64,000 nucleotides of DNA from the NCBI GenBank assembly GCA_022447275.1, contig JAKVBK010000012.1, forward strand, positions 1 to 64,000. The letters run 5' to 3'. The notes beneath the pieces were generated by a model that was given only the letters and a program-made list of their open reading frames with translations, had not been told where the DNA came from and made no database searches. Below, piece after piece: positions 51,210 to 60,597 of this stretch. This stretch comes from Oceanicola sp. GTDB taxonomy: Bacteria; Pseudomonadota; Alphaproteobacteria; Rhodobacterales; Rhodobacteraceae. The first letter of the stretch is position 1, and each line of letters starts with the position of its first letter. The translations under genes and the position numbers were made by a program.

Positions 51210-51674
51210 ATGGCTATCCAGTTAAAACTTAATGGTGAAAACCGATCGGTTGAGGCCGATCCGGGAACACCCTTGCTGTGGGTTCTGCGCGATGAACTTC
51301 AGCTGACAGGCACAAAATTCGGCTGTGGCGTGGCCTCCTGCGGGGCTTGCACGGTCCATATGGATGGCGTGCCCGTGCGTTCATGCCAGACCTATCTGGA
51401 AGATGTCGGCACCGCAGAGATCACCACGATCGAAGCAATTTCCGAAGATCGGATTGGCGCCGCCTTGCAGCAGGCATGGGTTGAGCTTGACGTTGTCCAG
51501 TGCGGCTACTGCCAATCGGGACAGATCATGTCCGCCGTGGGCTTGTTGGCAGACAACCCGAAGCCCTCAGCGCAGGACATCGACGACTACATGGCCGGCA
51601 ATGCCTGCCGCTGCGCCACCTATCAGCGCATCCGCGCTGGCATCCAACGCGCTGCTGAAATCCTGGAGGCTTGA
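51210..51674 (+). CDS. (2Fe-2S) small subunit of a molybdenum hydroxylase, IorA-like
   Basis: A 154-residue iron-sulfur subunit. A plant-type ferredoxin cluster is bound by CGVASCGACTV and the following C in SCQTYLED. The second cluster is bound by CGYCQSGQIMSAVGLL and NACRCATYQRIRAGI. This arrangement is typical of isoquinoline 1-oxidoreductase alpha and related aldehyde oxidases. Start ATG 51210 is 7 bases after GGGAG; a GTG at 51204 is in frame but too close to the RBS. It is directly followed by the large subunit gene. Confidence 0.92.
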   Translation: MAIQLKLNGENRSVEADPGTPLLWVLRDELQLTGTKFGCGVASCGACTVHMDGVPVRSCQTYLEDVGTAEITTIEAISEDRIGAALQQAWVELDVVQCGYCQSGQIMSAVGLLADNPKPSAQDIDDYMAGNACRCATYQRIRAGIQRAAEILEA

Positions 51675-51675
51675 T

Positions 51676-53862
51676 ATGACGCTCGACACAACACGCCGCG
51701 GATTTCTCAAGGGCGCCGCAGCCGGCGCTGCCGTCCTTCTGGTCGGAACAGGTCCGAAAGGGGCAGTGGCCGCTGGACACAGCGCCTCAACCAACCTCAA
51801 CCCCTTCGTGAAAATCAGTTCCGATGGCACGGTGACAGCCATCGTAAAGCACTTTGAAAAGGGCCAGGGCCCCGCAACCGGCCTGACCACTCTGATCGCC
51901 GAAGAACTGGGCCTGCGCATGGATCAGGTCACCTATGCCTTCGCCCCCTCCAACCCCGAACTCTATTCCAACCTGTTCTTCGGAGGCTTTCAGGGCACCG
52001 GCGGCTCAACCGCTATGGCGAACTCTTTCATGCAGTACCGGACGGCCGGTGCGGCTGCGCGCGAGATGCTCTTGCAAGCAGCAGCGCAGGCATGGGGCGT
52101 AGATGCCAGCGCGTTGACGCTGGAAGAAGGAGTGATCAAGGGGGCCGGGCAATCCGCTCCGCTTGGCGATTTCGTTGCCGCCGCAGCGCAGCTGACCGCG
52201 CCGGAGGCCCCGCGCCTGAAGGACCCGTCAGAGTTCCGCCTGATCGGCAACCCGGATGTGCGCCGCCTTGACAGCGCCATAAAGGGCAATGGTGAGGCCA
52301 AGTTCGCCATCGACGTTTTCCTGCCCGACCAGATGATCGCCATGATCGCACGGCCCGAACAGCGCGGCGCTCTTGCCACGGCTTTTGATGACGCGGAGGC
52401 CAAGTCGGTCAAAGGGTATATCCGGGCCGCCATCATGCCAAACAAGGCAGGCGTTGTGGTCTATGCCGAAAACACCTGGGCCGCGATGCAGGCGAGGGAT
52501 TTGCTCGACGTAACGTGGGATGTGAGCGCCGCCGAAACGCGCAGCTCTGACCAGATCGAGGCAGAGATCCGCGCCGCCCTTGATGCGGAGCCTGTCTATA
52601 ACGTCAACAAAACGGACATGGCGGCAACCAAAGGCGCAATCGAGGCGGCTGCGCAGGTTGTTGAGGAAACCTTCTATTTCCCGCTGCTGGCCCATGCGCC
52701 GATGGAGCCCTTGAACTGCACCATCGAGCAAACAGCCGAGGGCAAGATCATCCTGCATGATGGGGCGCAGATGCCCACGGGCCCGCATATGGCCTTTGCC
52801 CAGATCTTCCAGCTTCCCATGGAGATGATCGAAATTCGCACCATGCTGGCAGGCGGATCTTTCGGCCGCCGCGCCACGCCAACCGCCGACTACCAGGTAG
52901 AGGCGGCCCTTGCCTTTGTGATGACAGACCGGTCGCGCCCCGTGAAACTGGTCTGGTCACGCGAGGATGACCTGCGCTCGGGCTACTATCGCCCGGCCTT
53001 CGGTCACAAGGTGCGCGTTGGGCTGGATGCCGAGGGCCAGATTGTCGGCTGGGATCACCGCATCGCCGGTCAGTCGATCATGAAGGGCACGCCCTTCGAG
53101 CCGATGGTTGTGCGCGACGGCATCGATCACTCCTCAGTCGAAGGCGCCGCGGATACACCCTATGCGATCCCGGCGGCCTCCTTCGGGCTGACGGACACGG
53201 CCAAGGCCACCGAAACACTGTGGTGGCGGGCCGTGGGGCACACCCATACGGCCTATGTCATGGAAGTCATGATGGATATGGCGGCCAAGGCTGCCGGGCG
53301 TGATCCGATGGCCTTCCGGATGGATTACCTGTCTGACGGCACTGCCGACCAGCAGCGTCTGGCACAGGTCTTGAAGCTGGCCACCGAAAAGGCCGGATGG
53401 GGCAACGCTCCCGAGGGCCGTGCGCAAGGCCTTGCGGTGCACAAGTCTTTCGGATCGTTCGTGGCAGAGGTGGTCGAAATCTCTGGTACGCCGGAGACAG
53501 GTGTCCGGATCGAGAAAGTCACCTGCGCCGTCGACTGTGGCATCGCCGTGAACCCTGACATCGTGAAAGCCCAGATGGAGGGCGGGATCGGCTACGGCAT
53601 CGGCCATGTCATGCGGGATCAGATCACGCTGACAGACGGAGCAGTGGACCAGTACAACTTCCCCGACTATGAGCCCTTGCGGATTGGCGACATCGGCCAG
53701 ATCGATGTGCATGTCGTCGCCTCGGCAGAAGCACCCACAGGTGCGGGCGAGCCGGGCACGCCCCCCGCTGCCCCGGCACTGGCCAACGCGATTGCCGCAA
53801 GCACCACAGGGCTGCGCGTCAGCGCCATGCCGATGGAGCTCAACGGCGTTTCCTTCGCCTAA
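51676..53862 (+). CDS. Molybdopterin-binding large subunit of a molybdenum hydroxylase, IorB-like, Tat signal
   Basis: A 728-residue molybdenum-cofactor subunit. The Tat signal TTRRGFLKGAAAGAAVLLVG sits at residues 5-24, so the heterodimer is probably periplasmic. Cofactor and active-site marks are FQGTGGSTAMANSFMQYR near 115, APMEPLNCTIE near 340, AGGSFGRRATPTADYQVEA near 395, and the catalytic Glu in GAGEPGTPPAAPALANAI near 695. IorB-like enzymes hydroxylate N-heterocycles or oxidise aldehydes. There is no FAD-binding third subunit nearby, so electrons would leave through another carrier. The gene starts one base after the small-subunit stop. Confidence 0.92.
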   Translation: MTLDTTRRGFLKGAAAGAAVLLVGTGPKGAVAAGHSASTNLNPFVKISSDGTVTAIVKHFEKGQGPATGLTTLIAEELGLRMDQVTYAFAPSNPELYSNLFFGGFQGTGGSTAMANSFMQYRTAGAAAREMLLQAAAQAWGVDASALTLEEGVIKGAGQSAPLGDFVAAAAQLTAPEAPRLKDPSEFRLIGNPDVRRLDSAIKGNGEAKFAIDVFLPDQMIAMIARPEQRGALATAFDDAEAKSVKGYIRAAIMPNKAGVVVYAENTWAAMQARDLLDVTWDVSAAETRSSDQIEAEIRAALDAEPVYNVNKTDMAATKGAIEAAAQVVEETFYFPLLAHAPMEPLNCTIEQTAEGKIILHDGAQMPTGPHMAFAQIFQLPMEMIEIRTMLAGGSFGRRATPTADYQVEAALAFVMTDRSRPVKLVWSREDDLRSGYYRPAFGHKVRVGLDAEGQIVGWDHRIAGQSIMKGTPFEPMVVRDGIDHSSVEGAADTPYAIPAASFGLTDTAKATETLWWRAVGHTHTAYVMEVMMDMAAKAAGRDPMAFRMDYLSDGTADQQRLAQVLKLATEKAGWGNAPEGRAQGLAVHKSFGSFVAEVVEISGTPETGVRIEKVTCAVDCGIAVNPDIVKAQMEGGIGYGIGHVMRDQITLTDGAVDQYNFPDYEPLRIGDIGQIDVHVVASAEAPTGAGEPGTPPAAPALANAIAASTTGLRVSAMPMELNGVSFA

Positions 53863-53904
53863 TGGACGTGTCTCTCGCGCCCTCACCGGGGCGCGGGAGA
53901 CCCC

Positions 53905-54840
53905 TCAGCCCGATGCCTCTAGCAGGGCTTTTTCCATCATCATGTGCACGCCCTTCTCGCGGTTGACCGTCTGGGTAATCCGCAGATCCCCGGCAAGCGA
54001 GCACAGCATATAGGCTGCGTGCCGCGTCAGACCCGCACGCTCCGCCACCACATCGATCATCCGACGTAAAGCGATCTCAACGCATTGATCCAGGTCCGCA
54101 TGCAGGCCCATCGTGATGATATGGGTTGGCGTCTCAGCCTGTGGATAGGTGATGTCGAGATCACGGCGGACGGTCAGCCGGAAACGGCCCCGCAGCGCGG
54201 TTTCAATGGCAGTCACGCAAACTTCGCCATCGCCCTGTGCCCCGTGCCCATCGCCGCAGGAAAACAGCGCACCCGCCACATGCACGGGCAGAAACAGCGT
54301 TGTGCCGGCCACCAGTTCCTTGTTGTCGAGATTGCCCCCATGGGCCCGCGGCTCAATCGTGGAGATGCGGCCCCATTGCGCCGGCGGGGCCACGGCCATG
54401 ACACCGAAGAACGGCGCCAAAGGCAGCTCAAGCCCCCAGGGCATCTGGGCAATGCCGCGCGTGGCATCGAGCGGGATATTGGTCAGATGCGTCTCTTGGA
54501 AATCCTGCGGCAACGTCCCGACAAGGGGGCGGACCACGTTGTAGCCCCAGTCCTGCATCAGGTGCACATCGAGAATGTCGACCTGCAGAACATCGCCCGG
54601 CTGCGCGCCCTCAACGGCAACTGGCCCCGTCAGAATGTGGCCGGGCAATTCAGGTGGGCCCGCGGCATGGATGGCCCGCAAAGCAGCCGGCACCTCAAAG
54701 CCTTCGGGCGGCAGCACGCTGGGAGCCCCCGACACCGTTTCAATCGTTATCTCCCCCCCACTGGCGATCGTCGCAACGGGCGGCAGGGCTGCATCGAAAA
54801 AGCCCCAATGGCTGCTGTGCGGGCCAGCCGTGACGATCAT
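53905..54840 (-). CDS. Acetamidase/formamidase family protein
   Basis: A 311-residue FmdA/AmdA-type amidohydrolase. Marks are HWGFFDAALPPVATIASGGEITIETVSG near the N-terminus, LTGPVAVEGAQPGDVLQVDILDV near residue 85, MPWGLELPLAPFFGVMAVAP near 150, and LFSCGDGHGAQGDGEVCVTAIET near 215, the last carrying conserved metal-binding His and Glu. It would release ammonia from a small amide. ATG 54840 overlaps the stop of the M20 gene (ATGA). Last gene of the M20-amidase pair. Confidence 0.87.
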   Translation of the reverse strand: MIVTAGPHSSHWGFFDAALPPVATIASGGEITIETVSGAPSVLPPEGFEVPAALRAIHAAGPPELPGHILTGPVAVEGAQPGDVLQVDILDVHLMQDWGYNVVRPLVGTLPQDFQETHLTNIPLDATRGIAQMPWGLELPLAPFFGVMAVAPPAQWGRISTIEPRAHGGNLDNKELVAGTTLFLPVHVAGALFSCGDGHGAQGDGEVCVTAIETALRGRFRLTVRRDLDITYPQAETPTHIITMGLHADLDQCVEIALRRMIDVVAERAGLTRHAAYMLCSLAGDLRITQTVNREKGVHMMMEKALLEASG

Positions 54841-56003
54841 ACGGGCAACCTCTGCTCGGCCAGTGTCACCCAGTAGGAGCACCCGGTCGGGATAACGTCG
54901 TCGTTGAAATCATATTCAGGGTGATGCAGCCCCGGCCCCTTGCCAATCCCAAGCTGGATATAGGCCCCCGGACAGGCCTGCAGCATGTAAGCAAAGTCCT
55001 CCCCGCCTGTTGTACGCGGCGCGTCAGTGTTGCAGGCACCCGCCACTTCGCGGGCCGCTTGGGCGCAATGGGCCGTTTCCGTCTCGTGGTTGGCCATGAC
55101 GGGATAGGGCTCTTCGTCAAAGCCCAAGCTGGCCGTAGCGCCGTAGCTTTGCGCGGTCAGCGCCACCAGAGACTCGATACGCTCCACCGTGGCGGCCCGC
55201 ACATCCATATCGAAACTACGGATCGTGCCGCGCAGGCGCACATGTTCAGGGATCACGTTGAACGCATCGGATTCCGTGCGAAACGAGGTGACAGAGACCA
55301 CGAGGGGCTGCTGGGGATCCGTATTGCGCGCGACCACAGATTGCAGGGCCATCACGATCGCAGAGGCCGCAAGCGTGGTATCAACCGTATTGTTGGGCCG
55401 CGCCGCATGCCCGCCCTTGCCCCGCACATCGATATGAAAACTGTCCACCGCCGCATAAAATGCGCCGCTTCGAATGGCGAACGCGCCAAAGGGAAGCAGG
55501 GGCGAATTGTGCAGCCCGTAGATCTCAGAGATACCAAAGCGCTCAATCAGCCCGTCCTGCACCATCGCCTCGGCCCCTGCCCCGCCTTCCTCGGCGGGCT
55601 GAAAGACCACTGCAACTGTCCCGTTGAAATTGCGCGTCTCCGCCAGATATTGCGCCGCGCCCAGCAGCATTGCGGTGTGTCCATCATGGCCACAGGCATG
55701 CATCTTGCCCTCAACGGTCGAGGCATGGGCTGCCCCCGTGGCCTCAAGGATCGGCAGGGCGTCCATATCGGCGCGCAGGCCGATCGTGCGCCCCGAAGCG
55801 GTGCTTTTGCCCCGGATGAGCCCAACAATCCCGCTGCGCCCGATCCCCTCAACCACCTCATCGCACCCAAAGGCCCGGAGTTTCTCGGCCACAAGCTGGG
55901 TTGTGCGGGGCAGATCATACTGCAGTTCTGGATGCGCATGCAGGTCGCGCCGCCACCCGGTGATATCTGCATGCAGTTCGGCAAATCGGTTGCGGATCGG
56001 CAT
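54837..56003 (-). CDS. M20-family amidohydrolase, hippurate hydrolase-like
   Basis: A 388-residue M20D metallo-amidohydrolase. Metal ligands lie in MHACGHDGHTAMLLGAA near residue 103, VVFQPAEEGGAGAEAM near 135 and the C-terminal LHHPEYDFNDDVI. The dimerisation domain includes GKGGHAARPNNTVD near 190, with the substrate-binding His. Such enzymes hydrolyse N-acyl or amidated amino acids. RBS AAGGAGG precedes ATG 56003. A 112-base gap separates it from the GGT gene on the same strand. Confidence 0.9.
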   Translation of the reverse strand: MPIRNRFAELHADITGWRRDLHAHPELQYDLPRTTQLVAEKLRAFGCDEVVEGIGRSGIVGLIRGKSTASGRTIGLRADMDALPILEATGAAHASTVEGKMHACGHDGHTAMLLGAAQYLAETRNFNGTVAVVFQPAEEGGAGAEAMVQDGLIERFGISEIYGLHNSPLLPFGAFAIRSGAFYAAVDSFHIDVRGKGGHAARPNNTVDTTLAASAIVMALQSVVARNTDPQQPLVVSVTSFRTESDAFNVIPEHVRLRGTIRSFDMDVRAATVERIESLVALTAQSYGATASLGFDEEPYPVMANHETETAHCAQAAREVAGACNTDAPRTTGGEDFAYMLQACPGAYIQLGIGKGPGLHHPEYDFNDDVIPTGCSYWVTLAEQRLPV

Positions 56004-56115
56004 GGTGCCTCCTTGTGATCATTTCCTGGGAACAATGGGTGCCCGCACATTCAGTCTCAGCTTTTGGGCAAGCGCAAGCCCAAGGCGCGGCCAAGCGCCC
56101 AGGCGCCGCGCTGCT

Positions 56116-57897
56116 TTATCGCCCAACCGCATAGGCCTGCATCAGGCGCGGCGTGGCTGCCGCACGCAGCGTGCCATCCGGCTCCCGCATGGCCGCCGTC
56201 AGACGGCCAATCGTCCAGGGCTCTGCCACGGTCACCTTGTGGCCCTTGGCAGTCAATGCTGCGATCACCTCGGCCCCGACATCGGGTTCGATCATCATCT
56301 CGCCGGGATGGGCATCGCGCGGGAAAAACGAGCTTTGGAAATGCATGGAATGAAAGAGCGGGGCATCCATGCATTCCTGCAAGCCCATGCCAAAATGGAC
56401 AAACCGCAGGAACCAGATCAATTGCCACTGGTCTTGCTGATCGCCCCCCGGCGTGCCGAAGACCAGACGCGTCCCGTCTTTCTCGGCAAGGCTTGGCGTA
56501 AGGGTGGTCCGCGGCCGCCGGCCCGGCGCAAGCGAACTGGGCAGACCCGGCTCTAGCCAGAACATCTGGGCGCGCGAATTCAGCGGGAACCCGAGCCCGG
56601 GGATCACCGGGTTTGACTGCAGCCACCCTCCTGACGGCGTGGCCGCCACCATGTTGCCCCAACGGTCAATGACATCGAGATGCACCGTATCGCCCCGCCG
56701 CTCTGTCAGGTGCGACATGGTCGGTTCCTGCGCGGCCACGGGACCAACCTCAAAATCCCGCGCGGCGCGCTGGATATACGCGTCGGCAAGATGCTCAAAG
56801 CCCGGTACGCGGCCCGGACGCTGCGCATGGGAGGCCTGATCCCCGATCAGCTTGGCCCGCGCGGCGTTGTAGCGATCGCTCAGCAGCACCTCCATCGGGA
56901 TTTCGCTGAAATCAGGGTCGCCGTAATAGGCCTCGCGATCCGCATAGGCGAGCTTCATCGCCTCGATCACCACGTGGATGAACGCAGCGCCGCAAGGGTC
57001 CATCGCTTCCAGATCGAAATGCTTCAGGATGGCCAGCGCCTGCAACAGCACCGGCCCCTGCGACCAGGCCTGGGTTTTGTGAACGGTCCAGCCGGCGTAG
57101 TCATAGCTGAGCGGTTCTTCGAACGTGGCGCGCCACTGGGACATGTCACTCTTTGCCAGAACGGCGCTGTGACGCCCGCCCGAGACATCATGCACCTGCG
57201 CATCCTTCAGGAAGTCGAAAATGGCCTCGGCAACAAAGCCTTCGCGCCATGCCGCCCGCGCGGCATCGATCTGGGCAACACGGCTGTCGCCGGGGCTGTC
57301 GGCAAGGCGATCATAGGTGTCGGCAAGGTCTGGGTTCTTGAACAGGGCATGGGGCGCAGGCGCGACACCGCCCGGTGCCCATACTGCGGCCGAACTGGGC
57401 CATTCTTCTTGAAAATAGGGGACCAACTCAGCAATCGTATCGGCCACCCGCGGCAAGACGGGATGGCCATCGCGGGCATAGTCGATCGCGGGCTGCATCA
57501 CCTCGCGCAGGGACAAAGAGCCATGATCGCGCAGCATCAGCATCCAGCCGTCAAAGGCCCCGGGCACCACCGTTGCCAACGCGCCAGAGCCCGGAATGAG
57601 CGTGAGGCCCGCATCGGCATAATGCGCCAGCGTGGCGGCTTGGGGTGCAGGGCCCTGGCCGCAGATCACCTCGGTGCGGCCCGTTTCCGCAGAATGATAA
57701 ATCGCCGGCATATCCCCGGCAGGTCCGTTCAGATGGGGTTCAACCACTTGCAGTGTGAGGGCCGTTGCCACGGCCGCATCAAAGGCATTGCCGCCCTTCT
57801 CAAGGATCGACATACCCACCGCCGAAGCGATCCAGTGTGTCGAAGTGACGACGCCGAAGGTGCCGCGGATCTCTGGGCGCGTGGTAAAGGTCGACAT
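56116..57897 (-). CDS. Gamma-glutamyltransferase family protein
   Basis: A 593-residue Ntn-hydrolase of the GGT family. Large-subunit marks are GGNAFDAAVATALTLQVVEPHLNGPAGDM near residue 35 and PGSGALATVVPGAFDGW near 105. The autoprocessing and catalytic Thr is in RRGDTVHLDVIDRWGNMVAAT near 403, followed by PGLGFPLNSRAQMF and FGTPGGDQQDQWQ. It has no clear signal peptide, unlike periplasmic GGT. It may cleave gamma-glutamylated amines imported by a nearby transporter. Confidence 0.9.
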   Translation of the reverse strand: MSTFTTRPEIRGTFGVVTSTHWIASAVGMSILEKGGNAFDAAVATALTLQVVEPHLNGPAGDMPAIYHSAETGRTEVICGQGPAPQAATLAHYADAGLTLIPGSGALATVVPGAFDGWMLMLRDHGSLSLREVMQPAIDYARDGHPVLPRVADTIAELVPYFQEEWPSSAAVWAPGGVAPAPHALFKNPDLADTYDRLADSPGDSRVAQIDAARAAWREGFVAEAIFDFLKDAQVHDVSGGRHSAVLAKSDMSQWRATFEEPLSYDYAGWTVHKTQAWSQGPVLLQALAILKHFDLEAMDPCGAAFIHVVIEAMKLAYADREAYYGDPDFSEIPMEVLLSDRYNAARAKLIGDQASHAQRPGRVPGFEHLADAYIQRAARDFEVGPVAAQEPTMSHLTERRGDTVHLDVIDRWGNMVAATPSGGWLQSNPVIPGLGFPLNSRAQMFWLEPGLPSSLAPGRRPRTTLTPSLAEKDGTRLVFGTPGGDQQDQWQLIWFLRFVHFGMGLQECMDAPLFHSMHFQSSFFPRDAHPGEMMIEPDVGAEVIAALTAKGHKVTVAEPWTIGRLTAAMREPDGTLRAAATPRLMQAYAVGR

Positions 57898-57973
57898 GGG
57901 GGCTCCGATTGTCTGAACACGTATGTGCGCAGCCCAGAGCGCGTTCCGGGCTGGTCCGGTCGCGGCGGGCTCC

Positions 57974-58936
57974 CTAGCCCGGCTTGTAGGTCCGGTTGGC
58001 TTCCGGATCCGTTTTCTCTGCGGGCAGATCGCTCAGCGCCTCCCACAAGGTATCAGGCACCTCTGCTTGCGCCCATTCCAGCGTCTGCTGCACCCGTTCG
58101 GGGCGCGACACACCGATGATCGTGGACGCGATCCGCGGCGCGCGCATGGAAAATTGCAAGGCCACCGCGCCGGGGGCCACGCCCGCAGATGCGCAGAGGC
58201 TTTCAACGGCCACAACAGGGGCCAAAGCAGCCGTATCGGCCGCCTGATAGGTGATGCGCGGCATCTCAGTGCTGCCCTTGGCCAACACGCCACCGGCATA
58301 GGGGGCTGCGTTGAACACCGTGCACCCCGCCTGCGCAGCCTGCGCCAGCAAGGCTTCCGCCGAGCGGTTGAGCAAGGTGTAGCGATTGTGGGTCAGGGCG
58401 ATATCGAACGGAAACTCGGCCAACAGGGCGGTCATGATATCGAGGCGGCCCATGGCAAGCCCCGTCGCCGTGACCAACCCTTCCTCCTGCATCCGCATCA
58501 GCGCAGTGATGGCCCCGTCGCGGGCACGGACCTCGTCGAGATCCCGTGCATGTTCAGGGTCATGCAAATGCAGGATCTGAAAGCGGTCTATTCCCAACGC
58601 TTCGAGGCTTTCCTCCACGGAGCGGCGGGCGCGATCCCCGTCAAACCGGCCCGTTTCCATATCCCGGTCGAGCTTGGTCGACAGGACAAACCCCTCCGGC
58701 AGACCGCCCCGTTCGCGCAGCGCGGCGCCGATCCGGGCCTCGCTGCGCCCAAAGCCGTAATTGCGTGAGGTATCGATGAGGTTGACCGGCCCTTCGAAGA
58801 TGCATTGCAGCGTCTCCCGCGCCGTTTGCTCGGACACGCCATAGCCGTAGGTATCGGGCATATCACCCAAGGCCGAAGTGCCAAAGCCCAGCGGCGTCAC
58901 CGAAAGGCCCGTTGTGCCGATAGCGATCTTCTGCAT
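57974..58936 (-). CDS. Aldo/keto reductase, L-fucose dehydrogenase/D-threo-aldose dehydrogenase type
   Basis: A 320-residue (beta/alpha)8 NAD(P)-dependent oxidoreductase. Catalytic residues are visible in NLIDTSRNYGFGRSE (Asp, Tyr), VLSTKLDRD (Lys) and ILHLHDPEH (His). ATG 58936 after GAGGGAG starts MQKIAIGTTGLSVTPLGFG. The frame is open to 59410, but this would cross the divergent chromate-transporter gene. It oxidises sugars or reduces carbonyls; the substrate is unknown. It lies 76 bases upstream of the GGT gene. Confidence 0.9.
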   Translation of the reverse strand: MQKIAIGTTGLSVTPLGFGTSALGDMPDTYGYGVSEQTARETLQCIFEGPVNLIDTSRNYGFGRSEARIGAALRERGGLPEGFVLSTKLDRDMETGRFDGDRARRSVEESLEALGIDRFQILHLHDPEHARDLDEVRARDGAITALMRMQEEGLVTATGLAMGRLDIMTALLAEFPFDIALTHNRYTLLNRSAEALLAQAAQAGCTVFNAAPYAGGVLAKGSTEMPRITYQAADTAALAPVVAVESLCASAGVAPGAVALQFSMRAPRIASTIIGVSRPERVQQTLEWAQAEVPDTLWEALSDLPAEKTDPEANRTYKPG

Positions 58937-59176
58937 GTCTGCTCCCTCAGAACGGCTGATTTGCGGCAGTCTTGCCCGCCCCTGCCCCGAATAGCCAGCC
59001 CCTGACGGGTGGATTTCTTTGACACCCTGCCCAGCCATTGCTACGCGCAATGGACCAGAGCACCGACCGATGGCCGCCTTGCAGGCGTATGGCCTTACAA
59101 TATGCCGAAAGGGCCCCATACGGATGCAGATCCCCTCCGCAGACACGCCCGCATGGGTGAACATCGGGCCGGCCGT

Positions 59177-60457
59177 ATGAGTGCTGTGGGACAACAGGCC
59201 TCCTTTCGCGAAGCTTTGCGCGTATTTGCAGCCATTGGCCTGATGTCTTTCGGAGGGCCTGCCGCGCAAATCGCTCTGATGCACCGTGCCCTCGTGCAAG
59301 AACGGCAATGGCTGACAGAGCGCCAGTTCCTCAATGCGTTGAGCTTTTGCATGTTGCTGCCCGGACCCGAGGCCATGCAGCTTGCAACCTATGCCGGGTG
59401 GCGGCTGCATGGCGTGCGGGGCGGGCTTGTGGCGGGGGGGCTATTTGTCTTGCCCGGGGCCTGCGTGATCTTCGCGCTTGGCATGCTCTACGTGACGCTG
59501 GGCTCTGTGCCCTTGGTGGACGCGCTCTTTACCGGCGTGCAGGCCGTTGCCGTTGTGATCGTCGTAGAAGCCCTGATACGTGTGGCCCGCAAAGCCCTTG
59601 GCGGTGCCGCCCATTGGATATTGGCCGGGGCCGCATTCATCGCAATCTATGGCTTTGATGTGCCGTTCCCGGCAATTATCGCCGTCGCTGCCCTTTGCGG
59701 CGCACTGCTGGCACGCCCCGGTGCACCGAGCGCAGAGGCGCTGCCGCCGCGTCCGCCCTTGTCCTCAACCTTCCGCATTATCTGCATCGGCCTTGTGCTC
59801 TGGGCGGCACCGGTTTTGTTGGCAATGGCCATCGCCCCGGGCTCTTTGTTGGCAGAGTTGGGCATCTTCTTTTCAAAGCTTGCAGTCGTCACCTTTGGCG
59901 GGGCCTATGCCGTTTTGGCCTACATGGCGCAGGACGTTGTTTCGCATTTCGGATGGCTCACGGCCACGCAAATGATGGACGGGCTCGGGCTGGCGGAAAC
60001 CACACCGGGGCCGCTGATCCTCGTGACCCAATTCGTTGGGTTTGTGGCCGCCTTTCAAGTTGGCGGGTTGGGTCTGGCCGTGCTGGGTGGCTTGATGACG
60101 CTCTGGGTCACCTTCGTGCCCTGCTTCATCTGGATTTTCGCGGGCGCTCCCTACATCGAGCGGCTGTCCAGCCAGCCGAGGCTTGCCGCAGCCTTGCAGG
60201 CGATCACGGCGGCAGTTGTGGGCGTCATGCTGAACCTGTCGCTCTGGTTTGCGATGCATGTCCTGTTCGGCCGGCTCGAAATCGCCGAACTGGGCCCGGC
60301 CCGGCTGCTTTTGCCCGATCTCACCTCGATCAGCCTGCCAGCCGTGACGCTGATCCTTCTGGCATCGGGCATGGTCTTTGGGCTGCGCTGGCCGATCTGG
60401 GCCACGTTGAGCGCATCTGCTCTGGCCGCGCTCGGCCTGTCCTTCCTGATGGGCTAG
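59177..60457 (+). CDS. chrA: Chromate transporter (CHR family), long two-domain form
   Basis: A 426-residue membrane protein with two homologous halves, each opening with a CHR signature: FAAIGLMSFGGPAAQIALMHRALV with LLPGPEAMQLATYAGWR (residues about 15-70), and FFSKLAVVTFGGAYAVLAYM with ETTPGPLILVTQFVGF (about 235-295). CHR proteins expel chromate, often in exchange for sulfate. The start is uncertain: ATG 59177 (MSAVGQQASF) has no strong RBS and 59153 is also in frame. A neighbouring ChrB regulator is not seen. Confidence 0.88.
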   Translation: MSAVGQQASFREALRVFAAIGLMSFGGPAAQIALMHRALVQERQWLTERQFLNALSFCMLLPGPEAMQLATYAGWRLHGVRGGLVAGGLFVLPGACVIFALGMLYVTLGSVPLVDALFTGVQAVAVVIVVEALIRVARKALGGAAHWILAGAAFIAIYGFDVPFPAIIAVAALCGALLARPGAPSAEALPPRPPLSSTFRIICIGLVLWAAPVLLAMAIAPGSLLAELGIFFSKLAVVTFGGAYAVLAYMAQDVVSHFGWLTATQMMDGLGLAETTPGPLILVTQFVGFVAAFQVGGLGLAVLGGLMTLWVTFVPCFIWIFAGAPYIERLSSQPRLAAALQAITAAVVGVMLNLSLWFAMHVLFGRLEIAELGPARLLLPDLTSISLPAVTLILLASGMVFGLRWPIWATLSASALAALGLSFLMG

Positions 60458-60597
60458 GCGCCGCCCAAGGAAAAAACACGCCAAAGCGCGATGTCGCATA
60501 TACATTTGGAAGCGAACCCGTTAGGTCGCTCTATCTGCGGCGTTTGCGCTGCCCCCTTGGTCTGTCATCAGACCACCCTTCAAGTGGAACCCCCGTC

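Noticed and set aside
56680..58119. 479-codon plus-strand frame opposite GGT
   Set aside because: Overlaps two real genes on the other strand and lacks RBS and domains.
59695..60597. Upstream in-frame extension of the DEAD-box helicase through chrA
   Set aside because: It would add 301 residues that are an out-of-frame reading of the chromate transporter.
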